NCBI GenBank assembly: GCA_965240325.2
Contig: OZ251227.1
Span: 1-64,000, forward strand
Direction: 5' to 3'
Source of the DNA: Rebecca billardiae RCC1528
Lineage: Eukaryota > Haptophyta
DNA length: 64,000 nt
The translations under genes and the position numbers were made by a program. Below the pieces are notes generated by a model that did no database searches, had not been told where the DNA came from, and worked only from the letters and a program-made list of their open reading frames with translations. Of the stretch, positions 29,847 through 40,258 are shown in pieces. Position 1 is the stretch's first letter, and each line of letters begins with the position of its first letter.

Positions 29847-31538
29847 TCACGACTCCTGCATGAAGCCGATGGGCGCGGAGGCGCGCGGCGCGTCCGGCCC
29901 GTCGGCGCCGTGCGGCAGCTGGCAGGCCGGCAGCGCGCGTCCGTGTGCGTGGAGGTGCTGGTGGAAGGGCGAGAGCACCGGCGGCTGCGCGCCCGTGCAC
30001 GCGGGCCGCCCGCCGCCCAGCCCGGGCGCGTGCGCGCCGCCGGCCGCGGACAGGCGCGGCAGCGGCATCCCGCCGGGCATGCCGCCGTCCTCGGCGACGG
30101 GCGCGCTCCCGACGTCCGCCGCCATCGCCGCGTCCAGGCCGGCCGCGGAGAGGGCCGGGCGCGGCTCGGCGACGGCGGGGCCCCACACGGGCGGCTGCGC
30201 GCGCGCCGCGCAGCCCGGCACGCAGTTGGCGGCGGGGCCCCTGGGGCCTCCCGCGCCGAGGAGCGGCTGCGGCGGCACGGCCGCGCCCGCCGCCGCGGCC
30301 GCGCTCGCGCCGCCGCCGGCCGCGGCGGCCGCGGCGGCCGCGGCGGCGGTGGGCGCGAGCTGCTGCGCGATCACGCCGAGCGAGTGCGCGCCCGCCGCGC
30401 CCAGCTGCAGCACGTGCCGGTACTGCGGGAAGTTGAGCTCGCGGCCGAGGTTGTGCTCGATGATGAACGCGTCGTAGGCGAGCGCCGCCTCCTCCTCCGT
30501 CGCGTAGATCCCCAGGTGGTGGTACTTGCGCTTGGACATGCACGAGGCGCGCCACGGCCGCTGCGGGTTGGAGCGCGAGTGGTGCACGCCCGCAAACCGG
30601 GACGCGATGCCGCGCGTCGACTTGGAGGACGCCTTCGCGTCGGCGGCGGACATCTTGTCGTCGCTCTGGCTGGGGAAGTTGACGCGCCGCTCCAGCCCGC
30701 GGTCGCGCACGAAGTCGTCGTACACCTGTGCCGCCTCCTCCTGGCAGCGGAAGTAGCCGAGGTGGTGCTGCTTGCCCATCCAGTAGCACGCGGCCGTCCA
30801 CGGCTTGCGCTTCTTGCCCGAGCGGTGCACGCCCACAAACTTGGAGGACATGCGCGCGACGTCGGTGGCGGGGGAGACGGCGCCGCCGCCGGCGCCGCCG
30901 GCGCCACCGCCGGTCGCGCCGCTGCTGGGCGCGGGTGCACTCGCGCTCGCGGCGGCGGCCGCGGCGGCGGCGGCCGCTGCCGCCTGCGCTTGCGCTTGCG
31001 CGTGCGCCTGCGCTTGCGCCTGCGCTTGCGCGTGCGCTTGCGCCTGCGCCTGGGCCTGCACCTGGGCCTGGACCTGGGCGTGCGCCTGGGCCTGGGCGTG
31101 CGCCTGCGCCTGGGCGTGCGCGTGCGCGTGCGCTTGCGCTTGCGCTTGCGCTTGCGCTTGCGCTTGCGCGTGCGCTTGCGCCTGGGCATGCGCCTGGGCC
31201 TGGGCGGCGGCCTGCGCCGCTTGCGCGTGCGCGTGCGCCAGTGGCATGTGCGCGGGCACGGCCGAGCCCGAGGGGTAGCCTATGGCGGGGATGCACGCGC
31301 CCGCCATGCGGTTGGCGAGCGCCCCGTAACCGCCGCCGACGCCGACGCCCGTCGCGCCGGCGCCCACGCCCGCACTCGACGGGTGCGCGACAGGGCAGCC
31401 CGACACGAGCCCTGCGCACGAGCTGCCGCCGCCGTGCAGCGCAGAGCCGAGCGCGGCGCCGAGCGCGAGGAGGCGCGCGTGCTGGCTCGCGCCATCGTAG
31501 TCCACGCCACCGGCTGCGCCTAGACCGTCGTCCTCCAT
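29847..31538 (-). CDS. Double AP2/ERF-domain transcription factor
   Basis: A 563-aa intronless protein with two AP2 DNA-binding domains. Domain 1 is about residues 231-289 (SKFVGVHRSGKKRKPWTAAC, then HHLGYFRCQEEAAQVYDDF). Domain 2 is about residues 313-371 (SRFAGVHHSRSNPQRPWRAS, then HHLGIYATEEEAALAYDAF). Both keep the YFGVH-like strand, the Trp and the helix pattern. Residues 101-190 are an almost pure Ala-Gln/Ala-His repeat (encoded at 30968-31238), followed by poly-Ala. The C-terminal third is Ala/Gly/Pro-rich, as in activation domains. A Met at 31658 would add 40 residues; 31538 (MEDDGLGAAGG) is preferred because it begins the acidic/Gly-rich N-terminus. It is nuclear and probably sequence-specific. 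Double-AP2 proteins are common in algae; targets are unknown. Confidence 0.92.
   Translation of the reverse strand: MEDDGLGAAGGVDYDGASQHARLLALGAALGSALHGGGSSCAGLVSGCPVAHPSSAGVGAGATGVGVGGGYGALANRMAGACIPAIGYPSGSAVPAHMPLAHAHAQAAQAAAQAQAHAQAQAHAQAQAQAQAQAQAHAHAHAQAQAHAQAQAHAQVQAQVQAQAQAQAHAQAQAQAQAHAQAQAQAAAAAAAAAAAASASAPAPSSGATGGGAGGAGGGAVSPATDVARMSSKFVGVHRSGKKRKPWTAACYWMGKQHHLGYFRCQEEAAQVYDDFVRDRGLERRVNFPSQSDDKMSAADAKASSKSTRGIASRFAGVHHSRSNPQRPWRASCMSKRKYHHLGIYATEEEAALAYDAFIIEHNLGRELNFPQYRHVLQLGAAGAHSLGVIAQQLAPTAAAAAAAAAAGGGASAAAAAGAAVPPQPLLGAGGPRGPAANCVPGCAARAQPPVWGPAVAEPRPALSAAGLDAAMAADVGSAPVAEDGGMPGGMPLPRLSAAGGAHAPGLGGGRPACTGAQPPVLSPFHQHLHAHGRALPACQLPHGADGPDAPRASAPIGFMQES
30968..31238 (-). repeat. 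Coding (GCNCAN)n tract in AP2 gene
   Basis: About 270 bp of alternating Ala and Gln/His codons (GCGCAA, GCGCAC, GCCCAG forms). The synonymous mix of codons shows that it is not a pure microsatellite and that protein sequence has been kept. Confidence 0.85.
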
Positions 31539-32422
31539 GCCTCCTGGAATGGCCCTATGGTACACGGCGCGCGCGCAGCGCGTACCTGTACTGGTTCGTC
31601 GAGGTCGGGAGTTGCTCGGCAGGCTGGGATCAAGGATCACGGGCTCCCCGCCGTTCACGACGGTCCCAGAAGACTAAAAACCCGCTGAGATGGACTAAGA
31701 TCGCTTCAAGATTGTATCCGGGGTGTGTCGCCACGTCGCTCGTCTCGCCGCTCGAGCTATCCACTTCGCGGAAGGAGCCGAACCACCGAAAGCACGGGAG
31801 TCAGAGTGGTGAGTGAGATACATACCCAGATTCGAGAGCGGAGTGCGCTACATACGTAGAATTCAATCGATGCAATCTGTTGGTCGCAACCCTGCCATAC
31901 GCCGGTAAAAAAGCGTGTGTTAAACGCCATGGATCCAACCTGAACCCCTCCTCATACAGATCACCCCTCCCCATACAGATCACTCAAGGATTTAGTTAGG
32001 TGCGCGCAGCTTCACGCGCACGTCAATAGCTCTGACTGAGCTGCCAGTTTGAGTAGCTTACGGATGCAAGTATGATTATCATGATACTCACAGATGCCGT
32101 GGTTTCCCCGGGGGCTTGGGGAGGGGTTCATAGCCCTCTAAGCTAGTGCAACTCTTCATAATAATCATGCCTTCATAAGGGTTAACAGCGAAATCAAAGT
32201 TGTCACCGTCAAACGCCATCAAATACACATTTTGGCATTTCATGAGTAATCTCGCCCGATCTGAGTACTATTAGATATGATGACGATGATAACCGTGCAA
32301 GTTCAAACTCTGAAGGCAGGCCAGGCAACTACCGGAAGGCGCATGGGCGCATAGCCTCCGCCCAAGGTCCGCCTTGGCTTCCCAAAGTCCTCCACTCTCG
32401 TGGGCCGAGCACTGCCCCTGCA
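31539..32422. other. Intergenic, AT-richer
   Basis: About 880 bp between the AP2 start and the TRPM-Nudix stop codon. It has noticeably lower GC from 31660 to 32340. A short direct repeat with core CCATACAGATCAC (first copy TCATACAGATCAC) lies at 31953-31983. No tRNA cloverleaf or gene was recognised. It should contain the AP2 promoter and the channel 3' UTR. Confidence 0.45.
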
Positions 32423-35400
32423 TCACTCGAGCCCGAGCCGCTTGCGCCCGATGTCGAGCGCCATGATGACAAACTTGCGGTGGTCGGCGTAGAGCAGGGC
32501 CGAGTCCTCCGCGAGCACGTGCTCCTCGAGGTCGAGCCACTTGGCCGCCATCGCGTCGGAGCCGCCCTGCAGCGTGAGCTGCGCGGCGAGGTCGTCGTCG
32601 ATGACAAACAGCCGCACGGTCGTCTCCATCCACGCGTTGTCCGTGTTGCGCGGGTCGTCCACGTACCCCTCGTACACCGGCTGCGCGCGCGGCAGCGGGC
32701 GGCACGGCGGGCGCGGCGGCGCGTGCGCGCCGGCGGGCGGCGGCGTTGGCAGGCGGCGCGCGGCGAGAAGGCGGCGGCGCGGGTTCAGCCGGGGCGCGCG
32801 CGCGCGCCGACCGCGGGCGGCGCGCGGCGGGCGGCCGCACGCGCCTCTTCCTCGCCATCGCCGCGGCCCCGGCGCGCGCGCGCACCTCGCCGCCCGAGGC
32901 GAAGACCTCGTCCAGCCGGTCCTCGAGCTCGTCCTTGAGCGCCTCGTCCTCCACGGCGGAGGCCTCCTCGGAGAACTCGCGCCGCAGCGTCTCGGAGACG
33001 TGCTCGCCGTCGTCCACCATCCCGCCGGGGATGGCCCACTTGCCGCCGTCGCCGCGCTGGATCGCCACCATCTGGTACACGGGCCGCAGCACGGCCGGGC
33101 GCGCGGACAGCCCGGCGCGCGGCCCCGGCCTGCGGCGCAGCACGATCGGGTCGGCCGCCTGCGCGCGCGCGCGGCGCGCGGGGGCGGGCGGGTCGCGTGA
33201 GCGCGCGCGCGCGGCCGTCGCGCGCGCGCGCGGCCGCGGCCGCGCGCACGTGGTTGGGCCCCCACTTGCCGAGCAGCCCGCGGCCGCTGATGCCCGTGCG
33301 GCCGCGCGGGTTGAGCGGCCGGCCGATCGCGTTGCACACGATCGCCTGCTCAAACGAGCGGCGGTAGCGGAAGTCGACGGTGGCGGCGTCGGGGTGGTCC
33401 GCCCACGGCGGCCTGGGCTTGCCCTTCTCCGGCTCGCCCAGCACGACGGGGTGCGTCCACTCGGTCGGCTCGTACCCCGCCCACTCGACCTCCCACGGCA
33501 CGCGCCCGTCCGGCACCGCGCTGCGCTTGCCCGCATACGCCGGGTTCTCCTCGGAGCGCGCCTTGTGGTGCAGCAGCCAGTCGTGCTTCGAGATGTCCTC
33601 CGTGCCGAGCTCGCGCAGCCGCGACCTGGGCGCGGAGATGAGGTGCGAGTGCAGCCCCTCCACCGCCGCGGCCACGCCCCTCACCGCCGCCTCGAGCCCC
33701 TTCATCCGCTCGTCGATGTTCTCCCGGTCCTCGAGCTGCTTGGTCTCGAGCGCCTTGATGGTGACGTGCGCCTCGTCCACGCGGTGGCCCACGTCTGCGC
33801 GCGCCTCCTCCTCCTTGGCGCGCACGTACGCGTGGAAGGCGCGCGTCTCGTCCTGGTGCTCGTACTCGTGCTCGAAGTGCGACGTGCCGCTCGAGCGCGC
33901 GGACGCGGGCGGCGAGCCGGGCAGCAGCGGCTCGGGCTCGGGCGAGACGGCCGAGCGCGCGCCGCAGCACAGCTCGCGCGCTCGCACCGCGAGCCGTGCT
34001 GGCACGAACAGCAGGTTGAGCGGCGGCGGCGTGGACGTGGCGGTCGTCTCGTAGTAGTCGACGAGGAGCATGTGCTCGTACTTCCACTCGATGAGCGCCA
34101 GCGCCATCACCTTGGTGTACGTCTCTGATGCATCCCCCCCCCGCGCGCGCGCGCAGCGGAGGCGGGGCGACGCCGGGGAGGGCGCGCGCGCTGAGCGGCC
34201 GCGCGCGGGGCGCGGCCGCGCGGCCGGCGCGCGCGGGGCGCGCGGGGTGCGGGGTGCGCGCGCGCACCGCTCATCATGGCGATCAGCAGGTTGAGCAGCA
34301 GCACCTGCATGATCACCATCAGCACGACGAGCGCGAGCGCGGGCACGTACGGCCGGTGCGCCTCGAGCCGGGCCACGTCAAAGTCGCCAAACTGAGCCGC
34401 AGCCGCAGCCGCAGCCGCAGCAGCCGCAGCCGCAGGGGGCGCCGCGCGCGGTCGGAGGGACGCACGCACGCGCGCCGGAGCGCGGGGTCGGCGGCCGGGG
34501 GTGGACGCATGAGCGAGGGCGCGGCGGCGGCGGCGCGTGCGAGCGCGCGCCCCGCGCCCCTGTGCCCGCGCGCGCGCACCAGCGCCCAGATGGGCAGGAA
34601 CGCCGGCCCGGTGGGGCCGGAGAAGCCGACGCTGCGGAAGCCGTCCGCGCCGGGCAGAGACGAGTCGCCGCCCAGCTCGGAGGAGGAGGTGGCGAGGTCG
34701 TAGCCGGGCACGAGCGCGGTGAAGCCGAAGCCGAAGCCGAGCACGACGAACACCATCACCGCGAGCCACTTGAGGATGTTCTTCTGGAACATCTCGCCCA
34801 TGCAGATGATGAGCGCGCCCACGTCGTGGAATTGCATCAGCGTCTCGCCCAGGAAGCGGTAGAAGGTGGCGCCCGACGCGCCCGCCAGCATCAGCGGGAA
34901 GAGCCAGCCGGTGAACCAGTCGACGAGCGCGGTGCCGGCGGGCTGGCGCCACAGCAGCGCGAGGTACAGCGCGCGGAGCACCGCGAGCGCCGAGTTGAAC
35001 ACGAGCGCGAGCGTGTCGATGTACGCGAACGAGGGCGAGGCGGCGCGCGCGTGCAGCCAGCGGCGGCGCGCCGGCCGCGTCTCGAGCCAGTCGGCGCCCA
35101 TCCCGAGGACCCACAGGCCGAAGACGAGCTCGAGGCGGAGCTGCACCGCGCCGGGCCACTTGCCCAGCGAGTGCGGCGCGGTGATCTCCGTGAGCACCAT
35201 CAGCGCGCCCAGCACCAGCGTGAACCCCGAGTAGGTGACGAGCGTGCGCGCCCAGAACTTGACCACGGGGATGCTGTAGAGCTGGTGCCACGCCGCGCGC
35301 GTGCGCTGGTACCGGCCCGCACCCGCGCTGTAGCCGAACGCGGCGGGGCCGAGCGTGTCCGAGCGCGCGGGCGAGGGCGGGATCGGCGGCGTCTCGGGCG

Positions 35401-38400
35401 TGAGCCCGCCGAAGCGGTTCGCCCCCGCGCCCGCCTCGTCCTCGTCGTCCTCGTGCGCCGTCTCCTGCCGCACGAAGATGGGCGGAGGGATGGCGCACGC
35501 GCCAACGGCGCGCGCGCCACCGCTGCTGCACGCGCCACCGCGGCCCGCGGAGGCGGACGACGCGCCGGCGGCGGAGGGCGGCGGCTCGGCGGCGGCGGCG
35601 GCGTCGACGGGCACGGCCACCTCCTCCTCGCCGCCCGACTCGTCCGACGACGCCGGGCTGAAGTTGAAGATGGACGCGCCGAGCGGCTTGCGCGGCGCGT
35701 CGCCCGCCGCCGCCTTCTTGGCGGCGGCGCCGGCGCCGGCGGCGCCGCCCGGCCCGTCCGCGCCGTACTCCTCGCCGCGGTCGTCGTCGTAGTCGTTGTC
35801 CTGCACCTGCGCGAGCGCCCAGCCCACGCCCAGCCGGTTCGCCACGTCCTGCGCCGCGCCCCACGGCAGCACCATCTTGAGCACGATCTTCCAGTTGGGC
35901 GCCGTGTCGTCGACGAAGCGCAGACTCGCGACGCCGTCGCGCGAGGCGGCGCTGCCGAAGCCGCGCACGCCCGTGCGCGCGCGCCGCCCCGCGCCGGTCC
36001 AGCGCTTGGCCATGATGAGCTGGCAGTAGCGGTGCGCGATGAACGACTTGGCGCGCAGCTGGATCGCCAGGTCGATCGCCGTCTGCCCGCTCACCACGTG
36101 CTCCAGCACGTCGGACGCGACCGCAAACGTGGTGCGCGCGTCCTTGGCGGGCGGCCGTATCTGCTCGAGCACGTCGAGCGACACCTGCAGCCAGTGCTCG
36201 CGCATCGGCTCGATCTCGTCGCGGTGCTTGCGCCCCTGCGCGTCGTTGTACATCATGCGGTAGCACACGTCCGCCGCGAGCAGCGCGAGCCGCAGGTGCT
36301 GCCTCGAGAAGCGCCACAGCACGGTGGCGAGCTCCTGCTCGCCCATCAGCACGGCCCAGAAGAAGACGTCCTGCAGCTGCGTGCACAGCATCGGACGCAC
36401 CGAGCCCAGCCGCGCGCGCAGCGGCGAGCCGCGCACGCCGCCGCCGCTGCCGCCGGCGGCGTCGGCGGCGGCGCCGCCGCCGAGCCCGCCGCCCATCGCG
36501 CTCCGCCCGCGCGAGAGCGCGCGGCCCATCGCGCCGGTCACGCGTCGGCGCGCCGGGCTGGTCTGTGGCGTCGTCTGCGGCGTGGTGGCGCGCTCCGCCT
36601 CGAGCTGGTGCAGCTCGGCGTCCGCGAGGTCAAAGTGCATGCCGTGGTGCTCGGGCAGCAGCCACTGCTCGATGAAGCGGCGGAACTCGCCCGCCTCGCG
36701 CACGAACCACCGCTCCGCCGCCGCGTGCGCCTCCGTGTCCGAGCGCTTGAGGTAGGACACGGGCGCACGCAGCATCCGCCTGCGCTCTCTGAACACGCCC
36801 ACCGGCTGCAGCGAGAGCGGGGAGAGCCGGCTGGGCTCGAGCAGCGAGGCGCGGCCGAGGGAGGCGGAGCGCGCGGCCGAGATGAACGCCGCCGCGCCCA
36901 TCGCCGCGCTGCACCCCGACGACGCGCGGCGCATCGGCGCGTCGATCGAGTCGGAGCTCACGCCGCCCGCGCACCCGCCCGCGCACCCGCCCGCGCCGCC
37001 GAGCGCGCCGAGCGAGCCCGAGCGGCTGAAGCCGGCGCCGGCGCCGCCGAGCGCGCCGACCACCGCGCCGATGCTGCCCGAGCGGCTGTGGTTGGCGGAG
37101 GCGGCGCCGCCGCCGCTCGCGCCCACCGCGCCGAGGCTGCCCGAGCGGCTGCGGTTGGCGTCGGCGGCGCACGCCGCGTCCGCGCCCGCGCCCGCGCCCG
37201 CGCTCGGCGGCGTGGCGCCGGCGGCGCCCGCGCCGCCGCCCGCGTCGCTGGTGGGCGTGGCGAGGCCGGCCGGCGGCGGCGTCGTCGCCGGCGGCGCCGG
37301 CGCCTTCCCCGCGCTGCTCATCCGGCTCGCCGCCGCGGCGAGCGCGAAGCTGGCGGAGGTGGAGAGCCGGCCGCTCGCGCGGATGTACCGGCCCGGGTCT
37401 GAGGCGGTGCGCTCGGTGAGCGGCGGGAGCGCGAGCTCGGCCTCCTCCTCCTTCTCGAGGCGGTACAGCTTGGCGGAGATGGAGGACTGCAGCTTGCGGA
37501 AGATGCGGAACCGGTTCTTCTCCGACTGCATGTACAGCCGCGAGAGCATCACCCCCGCGATGTCCGCCCCGTTCGAGAGCAGCATCGTGACCACGTCCGC
37601 GCGCTGCGTCTCGAGCGCCAGCTGCAGCGACGCGCGCATCGAGGACTGCTGCTGCTGCGCGAGGCCGGCGGGGTGCGCGCCGGCGGCGGCGGCGGGCGAC
37701 GGGTCGCGCGGCACGCCGCGGCTCGCCGCCGCCCGCCGCGCCAGTATCCGCTCGATCATCTCCTCGTTGTCCCACACGATCGCGAGCTCGAGCAGCTTGT
37801 CCTCGGGCAGCGTCGGGTGGCGCGCGACCGCGGACAGGATCGAGAGCGAGATGTCGGTGGTGGAGTCGGAGCCGAGCTCGAAGAGCTCGATCAGCTCGCG
37901 CCGCGCGTACAGCTGGCGCAGCTGCTCCACCACCGCCGGGCGCGAGTACTTGCTCGCGATCTCCGGCGTGGTGCGCAGCAGGCGCTGCTCGAGCGCCAGC
38001 AGCGCGTCCTTTGCCTTCTCCACCTCCTGCTTGGCCGCGCGCACCGCGCGCTTGCCGTCCTGCCGCGCGGCCTTCACCTTGGCCTTGGCGGCGCGCACGC
38101 GCTCGGTGGCGCGCGCGATCTCGCCCGCCTCCTTCGGCGTGCGCGTCAAGAAGTCGCGGATCGCCGACGCCGCGCCGAGCGAGCCCGCGACCACGACGAC
38201 GGGCGTCTGGTTGCGCACGGCCTGCAGCACGGTGAGCAGCGTGTTCGGCCCGCCCTGCACGACGAGCAGCACGGCGGGGAGGTCGTCCTCGTGCTCGCAG
38301 TACGCGCGCTCGATGGCGGCGCGAAAGGCCACCTCGCCGCCCCACGCCGCGCGCCCCTTCTCCCCGTTGTCCACCAGCAGCAGGTGCGTGTGGTGCGGCT

Positions 38401-38950
38401 CGAGCGCCGCGCCGTCGATGTCGTTCGAGTCCTCCCCGTACGCGTACTCAGCCGTGCGGTACTTGTGCACGGCGCGGCCCTTGAGCGGGCGGAGCTCGCG
38501 CTCGATGAGCTCGGAGCCGACCACGTTGCCGTACAGCGCGACGCCGATCAGCGGGATGTCCGGGTGCGCCGCCAGCGCGTCGCCCACGTGCTTCATCACG
38601 CCGGTCGCAGAGCCGCCCGTGAACACCCACGCGTTCGTGATCTGCGCGGCGCGCACGAGGCCCTCGCGGAAGACGCGCTGGAGGCGCGGCAGCATCTTGA
38701 AGTCCTGGGCCGAGCCCGTCACCGAGATGATGATCGTCGGCTTGCCGTAGTACTCGTCCACCTGCCAGTCGTTGTCCAGCATGCGCGCGATGCGGCGCGG
38801 CAGCTTCTCCGCGTCCACCGCGCGCCGCACGTCGATGTGCAGCACCTTGGCGGGCTCGCGCAGCTGGCCGGAGGAGCGCGCGACCGAGGCGGTGTACCGC
38901 AGGTTGCACACGCGCAGCCGCGAGTCGAGGTCGTCGGGATCGGAGCCCAT
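32423..38950 (-). CDS. TRPM: TRPM-type cation channel fused to NUDT9-like Nudix domain
   Basis: About 1966 aa from five exons: 34580-38950, 34268-34391, 33250-34124, 32886-33158, 32423-32680. All junctions keep frame. Residues 60-275 are the TRPM SLOG (MHR1/2) domain: PTIIISVTGSAQDFKMLPRL, WVFTGGSATGVMKHVGDAL, LLVVQGGPNTLLTVL. MHR3/4 landmarks follow: LELAIVWDNEEMIERIL near 387, LLSNGADIAGVMLSRLYMQ near 470, DVFFWAVLMGEQELATVLWR near 860, SFIAHRYCQLIMAKRW near 970. Six membrane helices span 1240-1500; the pore is FLPIWALFGDF and S6 ends LLLNLLIAMMSETYTKV. A coiled coil follows (KALETKQLEDRENIDERMKG). The C-terminus is NUDT9-type: NPAYAGKRSAVPDGRVPWEV, RTGISGRGLLGKWGPNH, the Nudix box GMVDDGEHVSETLRREFSEE, then YVDDPRNTDNAWMETT. 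The catalytic REFxEE is intact. Predicted ADP-ribose-sensing or -cleaving Ca-permeable channel. Confidence 0.95.
34392..34579 (-). repeat. Intron with (GGCTGC)n hexamer run inside the TRPM gene
   Basis: This 188-nt intron contains a short tandem GGCTGC/GCAGCC run (about 34399-34432) directly before its acceptor, in the place of the usual pyrimidine tract. Confidence 0.7.
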
Positions 38951-39331
38951 CTTCTCCTGCGCGCCGGCGCGCGCCGAGCCGCCCGATCCGCCGCCGCCGC
39001 CGCCGCTGCCGCTCGCGGCCCACGCCTCGCGCGGGGGGGCGGGAGCGCCGGGGCGCGCGACGACCCGCTGGTCGAAGAGGCGCGTGGTCGACGGGCCGCC
39101 GACCCTCGCGCGCAGACGGGGCGAAGGCGCCTGCGCTGCTCGCGGCCGCCAACGAGCCGCACCCCCGGCAGCAGCGGAGTGCAACGCAACGTCGTTGTGA
39201 TGTTCCGCGCTGGCCGCCCAAAGAACCGCTGACGACTGTCTTGGCGGCGCTGAGTGCTGAGCGAAAGGCGCCGGACCGCCGCCCGCGCCCGGAAACAGCC
39301 AGCACGAAGCGTCATTTCTGGTACATCCACG
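38951..39331. promoter_or_regulatory. Divergent promoter region, TRPM-Nudix / TPR protein
   Basis: 381 bp between opposite starts. Less GC-rich near 39180-39330. No TATA element is obvious. The channel frame stays open upstream of Met 38950, but no further Met occurs before the region becomes promoter-like. Confidence 0.35.
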
Positions 39332-40258
39332 ATGGCGGGCGACTTCGCACGCGCGCAGGCGGCCAAGGCGGCGGGGAACGCGCACTACGCACAGGGGCGG
39401 CACGACGCGGCGCGCGAGGCGTACGCCGGGGCGCTCGCGCTGCTCGCGCGCGCCACGGAGGGCGACGCCGCGCGGGCGCTGCGCGCCGCGTGCCTGTGCA
39501 ACCGCGCGGCGGCCGCGCTCGCGCTGCAGGCGTGGGCGGACGCGGCCGCCGACTGCGCGGCGTGCCTCGACGAGCTGCGCGCGTGCGCGGCGCCGACGGA
39601 CGAGCTGCGCGTGCTGCGGCGCAAGGCGCTCTTCCGCCGCGCGCGCGCGTCCGAGGCCCTCGACGAGCCGGACGCCGCCGCCGACGGGTACGCGGCCTCG
39701 GTGCTGCGCTGCGAGCGCGGCTCCGAGCAGGGCGGCGAGGCGCTCGGCGCGCTGCACCGCGTGCTGACGGCGGCGGGCGGCGCGCCGGCGCCGTCGGACG
39801 AGGAGGTGCTCGGCCGCTCGGTCGACGCGCTGCTCGCCCTCGCCGCCGGCGCCGTCCCCGAGGACGAGGCCGACGCCGACGCGGAGGGCGGCGGCGCTGG
39901 CGGCGAGGGCGGCGGCGAGCGCGCGGCGCCGGCCGCCGCGCCCGCGCTGCCACCCGAGCACAAGCGCCTCGTGTACGCCGCGCTGCTCAGCGTGCTGCGC
40001 GAGCGCACGCACAAGCGCACGCCGGCGTTCAAGGCCTTCCTCCGGCGCGACGGCGCGCGCCTCGTGCACACGTGCGTGCACTCGATGGAGGGCGACTGGA
40101 TGGCGGACGCCAAGCGCGGCACGCTCAGAGACGCGGACGCGCTCGCACGGCTGCCGGGCGTGCGCGCGGCGATGGCGGCGCTCGAGCTCAACGCCGTCGG
40201 GCTGCACACGTCCGACGAGGCCAGCGCGGGGGCGCACGGCCCCGGCTGCACGCACTGA
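39332..40258 (+). CDS. TPR-repeat protein (co-chaperone-like)
   Basis: A 308-aa intronless protein. The N-terminal half has tetratricopeptide repeats: AAKAAGNAHYAQGRHDAARE followed by AYAGALALL; then CLCNRAAAALALQAWADAAA; then RRKALFRRARASEALDEPDA. This three-repeat arrangement is that of Hsp70/Hsp90-binding co-chaperones (STI1, CNS1/TTC4, UNC45 type), although the carboxylate-clamp residues cannot be assigned with certainty by eye. An acidic linker (EDEADADAEGGG) separates a C-terminal region with HKRLVYAALLSVLRERTHKR and HTCVHSMEGDWMADAKRGTL, which I do not recognise. Cytosolic, no leader. It shares a divergent upstream region with the channel gene. Confidence 0.82.
   Translation: MAGDFARAQAAKAAGNAHYAQGRHDAAREAYAGALALLARATEGDAARALRAACLCNRAAAALALQAWADAAADCAACLDELRACAAPTDELRVLRRKALFRRARASEALDEPDAAADGYAASVLRCERGSEQGGEALGALHRVLTAAGGAPAPSDEEVLGRSVDALLALAAGAVPEDEADADAEGGGAGGEGGGERAAPAAAPALPPEHKRLVYAALLSVLRERTHKRTPAFKAFLRRDGARLVHTCVHSMEGDWMADAKRGTLRDADALARLPGVRAAMAALELNAVGLHTSDEASAGAHGPGCTH

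Noticed and set aside
30968-31238. Possible CRISPR-like or satellite array
   Set aside because: It is a coding Ala-Gln/His tract in the AP2 gene, with mixed codons and no spacers.
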